Positions 35,314 to 45,900 of a DNA stretch of 64,000 nucleotides are shown here, in pieces. How positions within the stretch are numbered: the first letter of the stretch is position 1; each line of letters starts with the position of its first letter. The notes beneath the pieces are model-generated. The model searched no databases, had not been told where the DNA came from, and worked only from the letters and a program-made list of their open reading frames with translations. Source of the DNA: Saprospiraceae bacterium (GTDB lineage Bacteria; Bacteroidota; Bacteroidia; Chitinophagales; Saprospiraceae); NCBI GenBank assembly GCA_027488935.1, contig JAIYAP010000031.1, positions 83,239 through 147,238 of the forward strand, in the 5' to 3' direction. The position numbers were made by a program, and so were the translations under genes.

Positions 35314-37239
35314 TTATTTTTCAAGTTCGGAGAAAATAGCGTGCGGTACTTTTATCACGTCCAATTTATCTGGCTTGGCATCATAAGCCAATTCTACACC
35401 GCGATTTGTAAAAACATTGATATAGCGCGGCTTATATTGATCGTTCACGGCCTTATAGAGACCCATTAATTCGTCTTCCCCTAACATTTCACGTCCTCGT
35501 TCTTCTGGGCCACATAGGCTAATAATAGCCACCCGAATATCATTCCCTACATGCTGAATGCCGATTGCAGGTAACTCACCAACTTGAGGTGACTGAAAAT
35601 CGGTTGCCAATTTATAATCGTATGAAAAAAGGAAACTTTCTTCGATATGCTTTCGACCAAGCGACCAGTTGAAATCACCTTGCCCATTCGCTCCCGTTTT
35701 GATGATGCTTTCGCCAAGATGGTAGTATTTGAAGGAACCGCCGCCACGCCATGAGGCAGTTTTTGTTACGCCAGATTGGTCCTCTCCAGATAATACGGAT
35801 TTTAACCTTTCTAGAATTAAGGAATCTGCATGATTACCAACTTCTACTCCTATCCATTTTCGATTTAGTTTTTGTCCAACTGCGTATGTTGTGCCGGAGC
35901 CGCCAAAAACGTCCAAAACGCAATCGTCGATTTTTGTAGAAAATTCGAGGATTCGTTGAATAAGTTTTTCTGGTTTTTTTGATTTGGGAAATTCAACCCC
36001 TCCTTCCCTTGAAATCCCTTCCCACGCTACATCATTCCAAATATTTGTTAATGGTACCGTAGGTGTCTTCTTCCCATTTAATAACTTTATTTTTTTAGCA
36101 TAAAATGCTATTTCTTGGCCGTTTAGAATATACCGATCAGGATAATCTTCTCTTTTCTGTACAAAAATCTTATTGGGACTATTCTTTGAAATATGCTTAA
36201 TCTCAACGGTTTCTTTTCCAGCCCCAGAATCGCTGATAGAAGTTAGCCTAAAAACCATGTCAGCGTATTTTATCGCATAGTCACCGAGTATCCTTTCGAT
36301 TTCTTGTTTTGAATTACTTTTTTTAAACTCTTTTATATCTTTTATTCCATTTTCAATTGCAACAAAATCTAACAAGTCTGTAAATTTCCATGTGCTTGGT
36401 GTATTATCTTTATTTAAAATTATTTTATCATAGTTAGTATCGTAATCACATTCAGTAAACTGCGGAATATAGGTAAAACGCGTTTTGTCTTTTCCATATA
36501 TTAATAAATATTCAGCAGTTTCAAAAACTCCAAGATTTACTGTTTGGAAACCGGATGGAGATTTTGTACGAATAGAAATTTTATTTATAAAGTTCGATCG
36601 CCCATATATTTCGTCCAGTAAAACTTGCAAATATCCGACTTGTTTATCTGAAATTTGAACTACAATTATCCCAAAAACAGATAATATTTCTTTCATTTGT
36701 GTAAGCCTGTCTCTCATGAGTGTCAGCCACTCAGAGTGCTCCAAATTATCTTCATAATATTCTGAAAGAAATGCATTTTGAGTATTATATGGCGGGTCTA
36801 TATATATGCACTTTATCTTTTCTTCTTCTGGTTTATTATCAAACATTTTTTTAAGTGTATTGAGCGCTAACAGGTTATCTCCTTTAATGAGGATGTTTTC
36901 AACATCGGAGTCGTCTTGTTCACTTTCCTCTATACGCCAAGCAGTGTCCATACCAGGCAGGCTGCCCGGTTTGTTAACAGGCACTGCTTTATATACTTTT
37001 TGCAGCATCAATGGCCGGGCTTCTTTTACGCGAATATCGTTTCGATCCACCCAATAAGGCGTTTTGCCTTTGCCTTCGGTTTCGTCAATTTCGTAAAAGA
37101 GCGCTTCTTCTTTGTTTACCCAGTTAAGTCGAGGAGCAGGTATGTCCGCAGGCTGCGCATCAGCACTGGCTTGAAGAAGAACAGACTTTTGTTTATTATA
37201 CCATTCCAGGGAAAGGGAACCTTTGTATGTTTTAGCCAC
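35314..37239 (-). CDS. Type III DNA methyltransferase (Mod), beta-class N6-adenine
   Basis: A 641-residue site-specific methyltransferase. Motif IV DPPYNTQ is at residues 148-154, ahead of the SAM-binding motif I DVFGGSGTT (443-451) and WIGVEVG, the order of beta-class enzymes such as EcoP15I Mod. The region between them would carry the target-recognition domain. It should methylate one strand of an asymmetric site, and together with Res would cut unmodified DNA. It is preceded by the PD-(D/E)XK gene (28 bp) and followed by Res (8 bp). The recognition sequence cannot be read from the protein. Confidence 0.92.
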   Translation of the reverse strand: MAKTYKGSLSLEWYNKQKSVLLQASADAQPADIPAPRLNWVNKEEALFYEIDETEGKGKTPYWVDRNDIRVKEARPLMLQKVYKAVPVNKPGSLPGMDTAWRIEESEQDDSDVENILIKGDNLLALNTLKKMFDNKPEEEKIKCIYIDPPYNTQNAFLSEYYEDNLEHSEWLTLMRDRLTQMKEILSVFGIIVVQISDKQVGYLQVLLDEIYGRSNFINKISIRTKSPSGFQTVNLGVFETAEYLLIYGKDKTRFTYIPQFTECDYDTNYDKIILNKDNTPSTWKFTDLLDFVAIENGIKDIKEFKKSNSKQEIERILGDYAIKYADMVFRLTSISDSGAGKETVEIKHISKNSPNKIFVQKREDYPDRYILNGQEIAFYAKKIKLLNGKKTPTVPLTNIWNDVAWEGISREGGVEFPKSKKPEKLIQRILEFSTKIDDCVLDVFGGSGTTYAVGQKLNRKWIGVEVGNHADSLILERLKSVLSGEDQSGVTKTASWRGGGSFKYYHLGESIIKTGANGQGDFNWSLGRKHIEESFLFSYDYKLATDFQSPQVGELPAIGIQHVGNDIRVAIISLCGPEERGREMLGEDELMGLYKAVNDQYKPRYINVFTNRGVELAYDAKPDKLDVIKVPHAIFSELEK

Positions 37240-37267
37240 GATGTAAGTATTTTTGTAGAGTAAGTGA

Positions 37268-38281
37268 TTATTTTAATTTTGTTTGCAAGATACTTGCAGC
37301 TTTTTGAAGTATTTTCTCCGCATCCTCACAGGCAATATAAAAATAATCCCAATCCACAGCGTATGGCTGTAAAGTAGCCAAGCCATCAGGAATTTGACGG
37401 ATTAATTCAAGGTTATGAAGATAGACCGCGCCGGTCATCCAGCCACCTTTTCCAAAGCGTTTTGGGCGTCGAATTTTTTCTCCATCAGCCTCTTGCAAAC
37501 ATTCAAAGAAAAGATTGCGCAAGTACGTTTGTTGTTCTGTCTTTTTAACCTTAATTTTAAAACACAAACCAGTATTTTGCTCAAGTTCGAGCGCAATGTC
37601 GACATTTTCATCAATATTTATCCAATTTAGGCCACAAACCCAAAAATTACCGCTTTCCATACTTTTGTGAATCTGCCATCCACGCGGATGAATGGCGCCA
37701 TAAAATGCAGCCCATGCAAAATAGTCCCATTGAGCGAGTGGCTTATCTTCATAACTTTTATAGATTAACTGCTCGTGTTGCTTTAAACGAGCCATATATC
37801 CTGTTAGTAATTGCTCAATGCCTGGATCTGCGCCATTATTTAAGGTACAGTTCTCCAAAGCGTTAAGCAGTTTAGGGAGATCAATGCGTTTCGCACTTGG
37901 ATGATGTTCATAAATGCGTTCTTCCCACCAACAATGTGCCGAGCCGCCTAATAGCAAATACCACATTGCATCTGCTGGGTCTGCAGCCGAGAGTTGTCGT
38001 TTGATCTGTTGTTCGCTGAGTGCTGCATTAAGTTTCAGTTCGATGTTTATTTTCCGGTTGTTTTCCAAGGGTAGTTGCAAATCGAAGGCGCGTCGTTCTA
38101 CGGCTTCTGCTTTTGAAGGCCCTGAAAGTCGGCAAGAAGGCCCCCCAATACATTGTGCCAAATTAGTATGGTCAAATAATAAGGATAATACCATTTGATG
38201 TAGCACTTCTTTATGCCACCAATAATCTGTAGCAAACAAGACGGATATCGCACTTGGTTGGGTATCAGGTATAGAACTCAT
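37268..38281 (-). CDS. Stand-alone PD-(D/E)XK nuclease-like protein
   Basis: A 337-residue cytosolic protein. The N-terminal third shows a nuclease-like core: RAFDLQLPL (Asp67), INIELKLNA (Glu81, Lys83) and SEQQIKRQL (Ser89, Gln91, Gln96). The rest is mixed helix and strand with many tryptophans and no known motif. It overlaps the end of the UvrD-like gene by ATGA and is followed 28 bp later by the methyltransferase gene, so it is locked into the operon. The nuclease call is from the D-ExK-Q pattern only; activity is an inference. Confidence 0.65.
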   Translation of the reverse strand: MSSIPDTQPSAISVLFATDYWWHKEVLHQMVLSLLFDHTNLAQCIGGPSCRLSGPSKAEAVERRAFDLQLPLENNRKINIELKLNAALSEQQIKRQLSAADPADAMWYLLLGGSAHCWWEERIYEHHPSAKRIDLPKLLNALENCTLNNGADPGIEQLLTGYMARLKQHEQLIYKSYEDKPLAQWDYFAWAAFYGAIHPRGWQIHKSMESGNFWVCGLNWINIDENVDIALELEQNTGLCFKIKVKKTEQQTYLRNLFFECLQEADGEKIRRPKRFGKGGWMTGAVYLHNLELIRQIPDGLATLQPYAVDWDYFYIACEDAEKILQKAASILQTKLK

Positions 38282-41034
38282 TTTCGGGTTTTTCTTTTTT
38301 TAAGGGATCCAGTATTCTGGCCCGATTTTTTGAATTTACACACACAATTGGCATTATTGCATTGTTGGTGGAGGTTATTGGAGCGAATATTATTGGCTGC
38401 TGCAATAATACGTATTTTCATATCGGAAAGGTCTGCAACATCCAGTTCGTTTTTATAAGGGCGGTTTTCGTCAAGGTTATAGATTTGAAGAAAGTCCGCG
38501 TGCTCACCAGTAAGTGCGTGGTATCCCAACGCATAAAGTTTAAGTTGGTCGAGCGAGACATTATATGCTTGCGCGTCATTTGTACTTTTGAAATCTATAA
38601 TTGTTTTCTCTTCGCTTCCATCTACGTTTTTGCGTTTTATGAGGTCCATTTTGCCATTTACAAGAATACCATCGCCAAGATCTAGTTGTATTTGTTTTTC
38701 CGCATATTGAATATGTGGAAACTCTGAAACATTGGAATCGTAGTAGATTTCTATACTATCCTTGGCTCGAGCACCCATATCTTGGCTAATCGTGTCCGTT
38801 GCATACGGAAAATTAGTATGGCGTTCAAGAAGATCTGGCAGTCCTGTGCGACTTATTTCATTCCCTTCCAAATATTCATTGTGTAGTTCCATCAATGCAT
38901 GGTGGATGCTACTTCCAAACCCGATCCGCGCCGATAAAGGTTGTTGAAAACCGTAAAAAGAAAAAAACTTGAAACTATAGGGGCAATCAAAAAATGATTT
39001 AAGCAAGGAGAAATTGAGAGAAATATTCGCAATTTCGGTAGACATCTGCGCTTTGAGCCGGGCGCGTTCGGAATAGTTGCGCCTAGGAGCAATGATCGTG
39101 TAATCAGAACGAGATACCTCAGACGCAAATACAGATTCATAGACTTGTTGCCTACCATCTGGCGCAGACGACATCAAGAGGAATTTTTTGGATCGGGTAA
39201 TGGCAACATACATCAAGCGGCGTTCATCTTCTTCAGAGGAAATGTAGCGATCAGGATCGTCAAGCAAGTTTTTATCGAAGAAATGCCAAACTTGTTTACC
39301 AGTTGGTTTACTGGTTGGCAGATAATTACGGTTGAGACCAGGAACAAATACAACTGGGAATTCCAATCCTTTGGATTGGTAAACCGTCATCAATTGTACT
39401 GCATTGGGGGTACGATATGCATTATTTAACCACCCTTCCGGGTAATATCCTTCAGCAGAGTAGTGCAGGAAGTTGAGAAAACTTGTGAGTTTCCATCCCG
39501 GATCTGTCATGAAATTGATGACCTCAAAGTCATTGATGATCTGGCTAAACATGCCAAGGTTGTAAAAAATGACTTCTTCGTAATTGTAGCCATGCGCATG
39601 TTCAGCATCAGGGTCTTCATATACATCTTCTCGCACCCCCGATCTATCAAGAAATTCCCAGAAAATCGATTGTAAATTGAAAGATTCGTAGTACCCATCT
39701 TGCTTTGGCTTTTGCCTGGCCAGCCATTTTATGGCTTCTGCAAGCAGGGCTTCATTAAAATCATCGGATGTAGCAAGCCAATATTCACTTAGGGTATCTT
39801 CATCAATTTCATTCGCCAGATACTGAAAAATGGCCTTGGCAGCCATGATCTCGGCACGCTGAAATAGATTATTTACTCCTGAAACAACAAAAGGAATCCC
39901 TGCTTCTTGCAATGCTTCAACGATATTGATCGCCTTCTTCCATTTTCGTAATAAGATCACCATATCGCCATAGTCTAGGCCGCGTGGTTCTTCATTAGGT
40001 TTGTCTTGAAACTCGACACCGTGAAGGTTTCGAATGCTGTCAACTATGAACTGGTTTTCTTCGGTAACATTGGCAAAACGATTGTATAATACATCTCCTT
40101 TCGTGTACTGTTGAGCGCCTTTCGCTACCATACTTTTAGGGAGGCGTTTTTGGTTGTTCGTGATACATTTCAACGCCACATCTATAATAGATGGTGCAGA
40201 CCGAAAGTTATCCGCAAGTGTAACAGAATGTACATTGTCGTATCGCTTGCTGAATTCCTGGATGAATCGTATGTCGGAACCACGCCACTGAAAGATGGTT
40301 TGATCATCGTCGCCAACGACACAGACATTTGCACCCAGTTCATACAAGGTGCGAACAATATTTTCCTGCATCGGATTGACATCCTGATATTCATCTACAA
40401 TCAGATAGCCTGCATTTTTACCAATACGTTGGCGAAAGGCAGGGTCTGAGCCAGCATATCTGAGCACCAGTTGCATAATCATCGTAAAATCCAGAAAGCA
40501 ACTGCGTCGGAGCGTAGCTTCATAGTCAGCAAGGGCTTCTGTCAAATTTTGGGGCAATACAGCGCCGGGTGCCAACTCAGCTTCTCGTAAAATCCCCATC
40601 AATTGAATAAAATGACCAGTATCCTTATAGCGCTCCATATTCAGCTGCTGCATACCCACCTGCTTGAATTTCCGTTCAACAAAGAGTTTCAATTTTATTT
40701 CATCCAGCAAACTGAATTTTTGGTACTCATATTTATAATCTTGTAACACTTTTAGGCACCAGGCATGGATGGTCCCAACGTACATATCCGCAAGGCCAGG
40801 TTGTTCGGGAAGTTGCTCTCGGCATAACTTTAGGATTCGGGCTTGAAGTTCTCCAGCGGCCTTATTTGTATAAGTGAATGCAATGATCCGGGCAGGTGGA
40901 GTCCCCCTTTTTAATAAATTAATGATACGTTCAGAAATAACCTGTGTTTTCCCAGAGCCAGCACAAGCTATAATTTGAAGGTTTTGGTCGAGCGTATTGA
41001 TGGCCTCTTGTTGGTTGGAGGTATATGTAGGCAT
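38278..41034 (-). CDS. UvrD/PcrA-like helicase with C-terminal RecB-like nuclease
   Basis: A 918-residue SF1A helicase-nuclease. Motifs: Q/Ia start YTSNQQEAI, Walker A ACAGSGKT (23-30), LIVDEYQDVNPMQ, VVGDDDQTIFQWRGSD, MTVYQSKGLEFPVVFVPG and ERRLMYVAITRSKK. The C-terminal nuclease has GKMDLI (Asp797), IIDFKST (Asp814, Lys816) and SLDQLKLYALGY (Gln830, Tyr834). Cys684 before it and Cys892, Cys897 and Cys899 after it could hold an Fe-S cluster as in AddB or Cas4, though the spacing is not canonical. It would unwind and trim foreign or broken DNA. It sits inside the island between an Upf1-like helicase gene (79 bp upstream) and the PD-(D/E)XK gene (4-bp overlap). Confidence 0.9.
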   Translation of the reverse strand: MPTYTSNQQEAINTLDQNLQIIACAGSGKTQVISERIINLLKRGTPPARIIAFTYTNKAAGELQARILKLCREQLPEQPGLADMYVGTIHAWCLKVLQDYKYEYQKFSLLDEIKLKLFVERKFKQVGMQQLNMERYKDTGHFIQLMGILREAELAPGAVLPQNLTEALADYEATLRRSCFLDFTMIMQLVLRYAGSDPAFRQRIGKNAGYLIVDEYQDVNPMQENIVRTLYELGANVCVVGDDDQTIFQWRGSDIRFIQEFSKRYDNVHSVTLADNFRSAPSIIDVALKCITNNQKRLPKSMVAKGAQQYTKGDVLYNRFANVTEENQFIVDSIRNLHGVEFQDKPNEEPRGLDYGDMVILLRKWKKAINIVEALQEAGIPFVVSGVNNLFQRAEIMAAKAIFQYLANEIDEDTLSEYWLATSDDFNEALLAEAIKWLARQKPKQDGYYESFNLQSIFWEFLDRSGVREDVYEDPDAEHAHGYNYEEVIFYNLGMFSQIINDFEVINFMTDPGWKLTSFLNFLHYSAEGYYPEGWLNNAYRTPNAVQLMTVYQSKGLEFPVVFVPGLNRNYLPTSKPTGKQVWHFFDKNLLDDPDRYISSEEDERRLMYVAITRSKKFLLMSSAPDGRQQVYESVFASEVSRSDYTIIAPRRNYSERARLKAQMSTEIANISLNFSLLKSFFDCPYSFKFFSFYGFQQPLSARIGFGSSIHHALMELHNEYLEGNEISRTGLPDLLERHTNFPYATDTISQDMGARAKDSIEIYYDSNVSEFPHIQYAEKQIQLDLGDGILVNGKMDLIKRKNVDGSEEKTIIDFKSTNDAQAYNVSLDQLKLYALGYHALTGEHADFLQIYNLDENRPYKNELDVADLSDMKIRIIAAANNIRSNNLHQQCNNANCVCKFKKSGQNTGSLKKRKTRK

Positions 41035-41113
41035 AATGAAAAGTATATTAAGTTTGTTTGTTTTGATTTTGAATTAACGAATTGCCATTTGCCTTTGAAA
41101 TCAACATTTGTAA

Positions 41114-42901
41114 CTAAAACAGATCAATATCTGTGGTAGTATTGAATGAAACGACCGTTGAACCCTCATAAAATGCTTGGAATAAATTAATATACTTTTG
41201 CATTTCAGGGTTTTCGGAACGTGCTTTGAAAAGATTGGAACTGCCCACCGTAATCCGTTTCATCTTCGCCCGCGTAATGGCAACATTCAATCGCTCGGGC
41301 TTAAAAAAGAAGTCAGCTTTTTCAACTGCCATCTTAAGGTCGCTCATGGCCAGTGATATTAATACAACATCACGTTCTTGGCCCTGGATACGTTCAACAG
41401 TATCTACAAAAATCTTTTTCAGAATTTTATCATCCGAAATCCGTGCCTCCAAGGCAGATTTAATCAAGCGTACCTGGGCTCTAAATGGGGTTAAAATTCC
41501 GATATCTTTGGCTCTAATACCGCAACGCATCAACTCTTCGACCAGTTCCGCTATGAGATCAGCTTCTTCCGGGCTACGCATTCCGAGACCAATATGCTTC
41601 AAATCGACAAATATTTCTGGCGCATCAGCGCGCAAGATATCAAAATGCTGCTGTGGAGGTGTTAAGTAGGAAATCGTTCTGGTAGCAGCAGTTATGTCTG
41701 GCTTCAGTTGCCCATTATAAAAGTTTTGACTGGAGAATGCATTGATATTCTGATGCATTCGATAAGTCGTCTGCAACATAGTACCGGGAGCAAATTGGAA
41801 TAAATGTTCAAATATGGACCGAGCAAGTTCTTGATCGGTTTGCGCTTGATCTATGATGGGAGGAAGTTGTTTGTGATCTCCAATAAAAATACATTTAATG
41901 CCCGCAGTCATTGCAGATACAGCCATCGGAACCGTCATTTGTGAGGCCTCATCAAAGATTATTACATCAAATGGAAATCCCTTTAATCGTTTGGTATGCA
42001 ATGCAAATGCAGTTGCGCCCACAATTACGCCACGGGACTGAGGGCCATATCCTGCACTGTTGATCCCACTGTCCGTATTTTTTATAGTGGTGTCATCGTA
42101 ATCGAGGCCATCCATTTGGTGCTTTTTCCCCATTTTCACTACATGGGGATACCCGGTAACCCGATTGATTTTTTGGAGGGCATTGTTAATCCCGGTATGC
42201 GTGAATGCGGTTATAAGTACATTCTTCCCTTCTTTAGCTAATTCAGTGGCTAAATAGGCTAATACCCAAGTTTTGCCGGTCCCGGGAGGACCTTGAATGA
42301 GGTAATAGTTTTCTGCAATCATTGCCTCAACAAATGCTATTTTTTGTGAGGCATCCAATGTCAAAGTTTCCGCTTGTTGAACCCTAACGGCACGTTCTGA
42401 TTCTTTCAATGTCGGTAAAATTGTACCGGACAAAATCCCATCAATACGACGCAGTTTGTCAGGGTGAAGTTTTAAATTTAATATCGGCTCTTGGAGGATA
42501 TGCCGGATATCCGTTTTGGTACGATCAATGGTCCAGCCAGTACTATTGATCAGGTTTTTGGGAATTGTCGCAAACCCAGACCAACGATCTGTCACAATTT
42601 CAATGGATTTCCCCGAATCATTACTGATTTCACCCTTAAATTGTATACCATGGCCGGAAACATTTACCGGTGTACCTTCTCTAAATTTGGAAATATTATC
42701 AGGGCAATCAAAACGTACCTTTAACGCGACATACGAGGGTCCATTTTCAATGCCATCAAAATGTGCGCTCAAATTGCTAATGGCTTCTCCTTTGGCAATT
42801 CGCTCATCTAAGGGCATTTTCCATATTTCATCTGTTTTTTTATTCTCGGTATCGTACTCAATATCAATGAATTTGATCAGGCGTTGGACTAGGTTTTCCA
42901 T
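41114..42901 (-). CDS. Upf1/Dna2-type SF1B helicase
   Basis: A 595-residue helicase with a short N-terminal beta-rich region (residues 50-160) and a complete SF1B motor. Motifs: Walker A QGPPGTGKT (203-211), VIIFDEASQMTVP (DEAS 317-320), FIGDHKQLPP, TTYRMHQNIN, VDTVERIQGQERDVVLIS and LNVAITRAK. It lacks the nuclease domain carried by the next gene upstream, 32 bp away. Two Upf1-like motors in one operon, one with and one without nuclease, suggests they act at different steps or as a pair. The substrate (DNA or RNA) is not evident. Confidence 0.88.
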   Translation of the reverse strand: MENLVQRLIKFIDIEYDTENKKTDEIWKMPLDERIAKGEAISNLSAHFDGIENGPSYVALKVRFDCPDNISKFREGTPVNVSGHGIQFKGEISNDSGKSIEIVTDRWSGFATIPKNLINSTGWTIDRTKTDIRHILQEPILNLKLHPDKLRRIDGILSGTILPTLKESERAVRVQQAETLTLDASQKIAFVEAMIAENYYLIQGPPGTGKTWVLAYLATELAKEGKNVLITAFTHTGINNALQKINRVTGYPHVVKMGKKHQMDGLDYDDTTIKNTDSGINSAGYGPQSRGVIVGATAFALHTKRLKGFPFDVIIFDEASQMTVPMAVSAMTAGIKCIFIGDHKQLPPIIDQAQTDQELARSIFEHLFQFAPGTMLQTTYRMHQNINAFSSQNFYNGQLKPDITAATRTISYLTPPQQHFDILRADAPEIFVDLKHIGLGMRSPEEADLIAELVEELMRCGIRAKDIGILTPFRAQVRLIKSALEARISDDKILKKIFVDTVERIQGQERDVVLISLAMSDLKMAVEKADFFFKPERLNVAITRAKMKRITVGSSNLFKARSENPEMQKYINLFQAFYEGSTVVSFNTTTDIDLF

Positions 42902-42933
42902 GATTGTTATGTTTGGATTTTAAGTTTGCTTTT

Positions 42934-45900
42934 TTAATTGACACTTTTTATTGCAGGTTCTGATATTATAATGGTCGGCGTATTATCCAACAATTCTGCA
43001 TATAGAGGAGATACTTTCAATACTTCAGCATTTCCCAGTAACAGTAGATGTTGTCGGGCACGGGTCAGCATGACATTTAACTTTCGATCTACCCCTGCAG
43101 CATTGATCGACTGTATGGCCCTTAACTGCATCGGGGTTTTCACAGCAAACGACACGATAATTACATCCCGCTCTGAGCCCTGGAAACGTTCCACGGTGTC
43201 TATTGTTACGGATTGATATTGAGCAGGCAATTTTTGTCGAATGTTGGCAATCTGTGCGCGGAAAGGAGTTATGATTCCAACGGTACTAGTCGGATCAAAG
43301 CGATCGCCGTATAGTTCGTGAATGTGAGTGATTAGATCAATGACTAAGTGTGCTTCAACGTCGTTAACTTTTGGGCGTATATCGCGGCGGGTAGGTACAA
43401 ATGCTACTCGTTGGGTAAAGAGTGCATGAAGTGGGTGCTCATTATTTGGAAAAGACAATGGGGCATTTTGGTCGGGAAGTCCAGTTTTAAGCAGCCCGCC
43501 ATAGAAATGCTGGTTGGGAAACGCTGCAATGTCAGCGTGCATGCGGTAATGATATTCCAGCATGCCATAGCAATCATTCCAACCCTTAGTCTTTGCGTTG
43601 TACAAAAGGCGAGAGAAGAGTGATTCCCGAAAGTTGAACAGACCGATTTCCTTTAGTTCGGGTGCCTCTGCCCTGGTAAATGCCTCTCCTTGAAGCACCA
43701 CAGCCGGAAGTTGGTTGTCATCGCCAATCATCAAAAAGCGCTCGAAGTGTGGCAATATTCCAGCCAGTTGAGGTTCGAGCAATTGAGATGCTTCATCGAT
43801 GACAAGCGTATGGAATTTTTTAAAATGCAGCAGATCCAAGCTACCAGCAAAGGTTGCTTGGGTAGATACAAATACCTTTGTGTGGGACACTCGATCGTAT
43901 AGTTCGTTGAGTTTGAGTTGGCCCGATAACGACTGCCAGCAATAAGGCTCTTCTCCACGACCAAGGCGAATGAATTCAATTCCCAGATCATTCAGCTTTT
44001 CACATATAACTTTCACAGCCTGATTGGTAAAGGCGATTACCATGACGGTGAGCCCTTCTTCGGCCATTTGGCGCACTAGTTCCCGCAATATTGTACTGGT
44101 TTTACCTGTGCCAGGAGGGCCCTGAACAAGGAAATAATCTTGTGCCGACAGGGCACGCTGAACGATATCCAATTGGTTGGGATTTAATGCATTTCCTTGA
44201 GCATGGCCAATTGATTCTGAAGCGCCCTTTTGTTCATTGATTCCTTGAAACGTGGGCTGTTTCAATCCGAGTATTCGCTCTTGACTGCTGGAGTCTGACC
44301 GAAGGAAACGAAATAGAAGGTGGAGCATCGTGCGGTAGCCGGATTCCCGGAAGTCTCTTTCAATGGCCCAGAATTTGCGGCCTTTGAAGTAGGATTTATC
44401 GAGTTGTTTATTGGCTAAACTAACCACCACCTGGTCAGGAGTCAGTGAAAGGATTGTGCATTTAAGAATCTGCTGTCCTAAAGGGTTAGGATTTTCCGGA
44501 TCAGGAGTCGGGTATAATATGGCTACTTCTCCTTCGCGAAAATTGGTGACGCTAGAAGAAAATAGATTGGTGTCAATCTGAAGGGTGATATGGAAATTGT
44601 CTGTTACTCCCTCTTTTTGAAGTCGTAGGTATGTCAGGGCATTGTAGCTCTCCACTTTTTCGCTCTTGGTCGCGCGCCAGAGCGCGGAAAAGCCTCCGGA
44701 ATCGTCCGGATTATTCGGGTTGCCTGTTTTCGCGGTTTGCATTTCGCTGAAAACAAATTTGGTAAAGCCAAAAAACCAGGCGCGGAGTAAAGGGGATAAT
44801 CCATTTAAAGTTTGATGAAAACTGGCAATTTCACCCGTTTTAAATACTGGAGCAGGGCCAAATGTATCTGGATGTATACGATTTAACACAGTTGTATCTC
44901 CAGCAGATATTCTTAGTTCATTTGCGACGATTCGATTTCGCAATAGCAAAATTTTCTGTTTACGGAGATGGCTGTCATCACGCACTGCACGCAAAGGTTT
45001 TTCAGATGGGCGCGCTTTGGCATATAATATAGTGCTATGTCCTGTTCGGCCCGGAAAGGTGGACTCCAGCATCAAACTATAGGCCAAAGCCTGTGCTTCA
45101 TGATTGGGGTAAAGTTCCGTTGCATGGTAATTCCCTGCTTTCATTTCAACAATTTCCTTGAACTGCGGGTCTTCGGGGTTTTCAAGCAATACGTCGAGGC
45201 GACCTTGAATACCATATTTGGCAGAAATAAAAGTAGGCTCAATGACCAACTGTTTGTTTTTAAATGAATCAAGCGCGTATCGGATCGTTGTCTCCAGTTG
45301 TTTTCCTGTTTCAAATACCGATTTAATGGCTTCCCTGCGGTATTGCCCTTCCTGGTGTGCCATGCAGAGCATCCCAAAAGAGTTTATACGCATGACCTTA
45401 GCAAAGCTAGCTTCATAACTGTATTTTGGTTCAGTGGCAAGATCGTCGAGCATTTGCCCGGAAATATTACCAACCATCATTTTGTCAGTTATCTCCCCTT
45501 TACTGAAGCGATTGAGTAAGTGCAACAAAGGGTTATCGCCTTGAATCTGACAACAATCAGCCAGTTCCTTTGCCTCTAGAAGGTAATCAGGTTCTAATAC
45601 CAGCAGGGTTTTGTCTGTTGCATGGTATTCGCCATCACGGTTGGCGTATGGTTTTACCTCTGTAATGTATATGGTGCAATACGGCCATAGGAATTCGTGA
45701 ACTCCACTAAGATCAGATCCAAAGCCATCCTCTTTTTTGTTATCCCAAAATTTAATGGTAATGGTCCCCATTTCATCTGTGTCGCACACTATGGCACAAT
45801 GTTTAATGGTATGCGTCTCCACAGGAACATGAATATCGCGGACAATTGCATGAAAGCTATGCGTAGGTAGTTTGGATTTGGAAGGCTGCAATTCAGCTTC

